DNA of 52,966 nucleotides, taken from contig SZWC01006705.1 in assembly GCA_023375785.1 (NCBI GenBank), positions 31,188 through 84,153 on the forward strand. Direction: 5' to 3'. The translations under genes and the position numbers were made by a program. The notes beneath the pieces were generated by a model. The model did no database searches. It had not been told where the DNA came from and saw only the letters and a program-made list of their open reading frames with translations. The stretch is from Penium margaritaceum. Its lineage: Eukaryota; Streptophyta; Zygnematophyceae; Desmidiales; Peniaceae. Below, piece by piece: positions 51,855 through 52,966 of this stretch (positions are counted from its first letter, which is position 1; each line of letters begins with the position of its first letter).

Positions 51855-52966
51855 ATGGCAACGACCGAGCAAGAGAGCATCAGCGCCGTCTCCAAGTTCG
51901 ATGGAAACGGCTTCCCCTTGTGGAGGTGGCAGTTTGAGGTCTACCTCGACGACAAGGGCCTGCTTGAGCTGGTTAACGGTGAAGAGACCGCGCCTCCGGA
52001 TACCGCGACGCCGGAGGATGTGGACAAGTTCAAGAAGCGCAACAAGAAGGCGCTTGCATTGTTGGTGTTAGCTCTTGCTCCGTCGCAGCGCGCACTGATT
52101 CAAGGATGCATGGAGGCGGTGGAGGCCTGGAAGAAACTCTGCACCATCTACCAGTCCACCAACCTTGCTAACCAGCTCTTCGTCTTCAAGAGGCTCGTCA
52201 CCCTCCGAGCCAACGAAGGCGACGACATCATGGAGATCCTGCAGCAGATTGAGTCCCTTACTGCCGAGTGCGTAGCTACTGGATGGAAGGTTGACCCTCA
52301 GCTGCAAGCCATGATCCTCCTCCTGGCCTTGCCGGACAGTTGGAGTCCCATGATCACAGTCGTAGGCGGCTGGTCCGCCGATGAGCTGAAATACCCAAAG
52401 GTGGCTGAGTACGTGCGCAATGAATGGATGCGGCGTGGTGGGAGAGAGAGCGGGGCAACGTCAAGTTCCGCCTATGCCGTCCGCCCTCAAGGTGAAGGGG
52501 GAGGCAAGAAGGGGAAGGGTGCCAAGCAGGGCACCAAGAAAGGTGACAACAAAGGGGAGTGCTACAACTGTGGCAAACAGGGCCACTATGCACGCAACTG
52601 CCCCATCAAGAAGTCAGACCAGCCCGGGAAGGGCGGGAAGAAGGACACCCAAGCCTTGATGGCCAGGGAATCTACCGACTTGACAGATCCGGAAGTCACG
52701 GTGATTGACTCCGGATCAGGCCGCCACACACAATGCAACCGGGCGGCGTTCGTCACCTACGGTGCCACCGAGCGGCACATGACAGTGGCCAACGGCAAAA
52801 CAGAGTTGGCCGCGGGCGAAGGCAATGTTCGCATTGAGTCGGTGGTGAACGGGAAAGTCATTCCGTGCACCATTTACGACGTGCTCCACATGCCCAACTT
52901 TGGGGCAAACCTGCTGTCAGTGAGCCGCCTTACCGACAAGGGGCTCGAGGTACTCTTCAACAAGAA
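51855..52966 (+). CDS. Element I: intact copia gag-pol, runs off the right edge
   Basis: ATG 51855 in a good context (GCGCCATGG) opens MATTEQESISAVSKFDGNGF. The frame stays open for 370 codons to the window end. Gag (about residues 10-190) has the copia gag layout (FPLWRWQFEVYLDDKGL, AWKKLCTIYQSTN, MILLLALPDSW). A basic Gly/Lys linker leads to a canonical knuckle CYNCGKQGHYARNC, then the protease site VIDSGSGRHTQCN (DSG) and YDVLHMPNFGANLLSVSRL. It is unrelated in detail to A/E/H: the knuckle is CX2CX4HX4C. It is the least damaged coding region in the window, so perhaps a recent insertion. Confidence 0.9.
   Translation, partial: MATTEQESISAVSKFDGNGFPLWRWQFEVYLDDKGLLELVNGEETAPPDTATPEDVDKFKKRNKKALALLVLALAPSQRALIQGCMEAVEAWKKLCTIYQSTNLANQLFVFKRLVTLRANEGDDIMEILQQIESLTAECVATGWKVDPQLQAMILLLALPDSWSPMITVVGGWSADELKYPKVAEYVRNEWMRRGGRESGATSSSAYAVRPQGEGGGKKGKGAKQGTKKGDNKGECYNCGKQGHYARNCPIKKSDQPGKGGKKDTQALMARESTDLTDPEVTVIDSGSGRHTQCNRAAFVTYGATERHMTVANGKTELAAGEGNVRIESVVNGKVIPCTIYDVLHMPNFGANLLSVSRLTDKGLEVLFNK

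Overview
The window is almost entirely retrotransposon DNA from a large, repeat-rich eukaryotic genome. Ty1/copia elements primed by initiator-tRNA-Met-type sites, chromodomain Ty3/gypsy elements (chromoviruses), a Mutator-like transposase and a TRIM point to the green-plant lineage. A charophyte such as Chara would fit the style (GC-rich, CAG/CTG-rich leaders), but that is an inference and not provable here. I see no rRNA or tRNA gene and no convincing intact host gene.

Layout by element. A (1-2956, minus): left-truncated copia element with gag and 5' LTR. B (2957-3281 plus 12540-13362): 3' end of a non-autonomous copia-type element, cut by A and by C. C (3282-12534, plus): complete 9.25 kb chromovirus with 5-bp target-site duplications (TSDs) and a decayed gag-pol. 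D (12550-19565, plus): non-autonomous LTR element with a zinc-knuckle ORF and a long coiled-coil-like ORF but no polymerase; its 5' LTR is also the 3' LTR of B. Next come a Mutator-like transposase ORF (20054-21079) and E (21684-30206, plus), a complete copia element with TSDs and an intact RT YVDD box. The 30.3-33.5 kb stretch holds non-LTR sequence with two oppositely oriented, strictly periodic repeat arrays and two weak gene candidates. F (33544-38828, plus) is a second member of the B/D family; its 3' LTR is again followed by a primer-binding site (PBS) and a leader stub (J). After a broken TRIM (39506-39671) comes G, a minus-strand chromovirus split by H: 39672-42943 and 50375 to about 51230. 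H (42944-50374, minus) is a copia element with 5-bp TSDs, and it carries a complete 328-bp TRIM at 48945-49272. I (51855 to the right edge, plus) is an undamaged copia gag-pol reading frame.

How they relate. A, E and H are related autonomous-type copia elements. B, D and F lack pol but share with A/E the end of the LTR, the PBS, the CAG-rich leader and, in D, a hairpin in the LTR, so they look like parasites of A/E-type machinery. The most unusual signal is a unit of exactly 49 nt, repeated 15 times in B, D and F. It lies upstream of the polypurine tract (PPT) and inside the LTRs, and a central stem in it is kept by compensatory base changes. It looks like a structured cis-acting RNA element of this family.

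Two single-N gaps (6587, 14407) join near-identical direct repeats and look like unmerged contig ends. A 79-N gap lies at 33018-33096. Long ORFs through CAG/CTG and CA repeats are composition artefacts and are left out.
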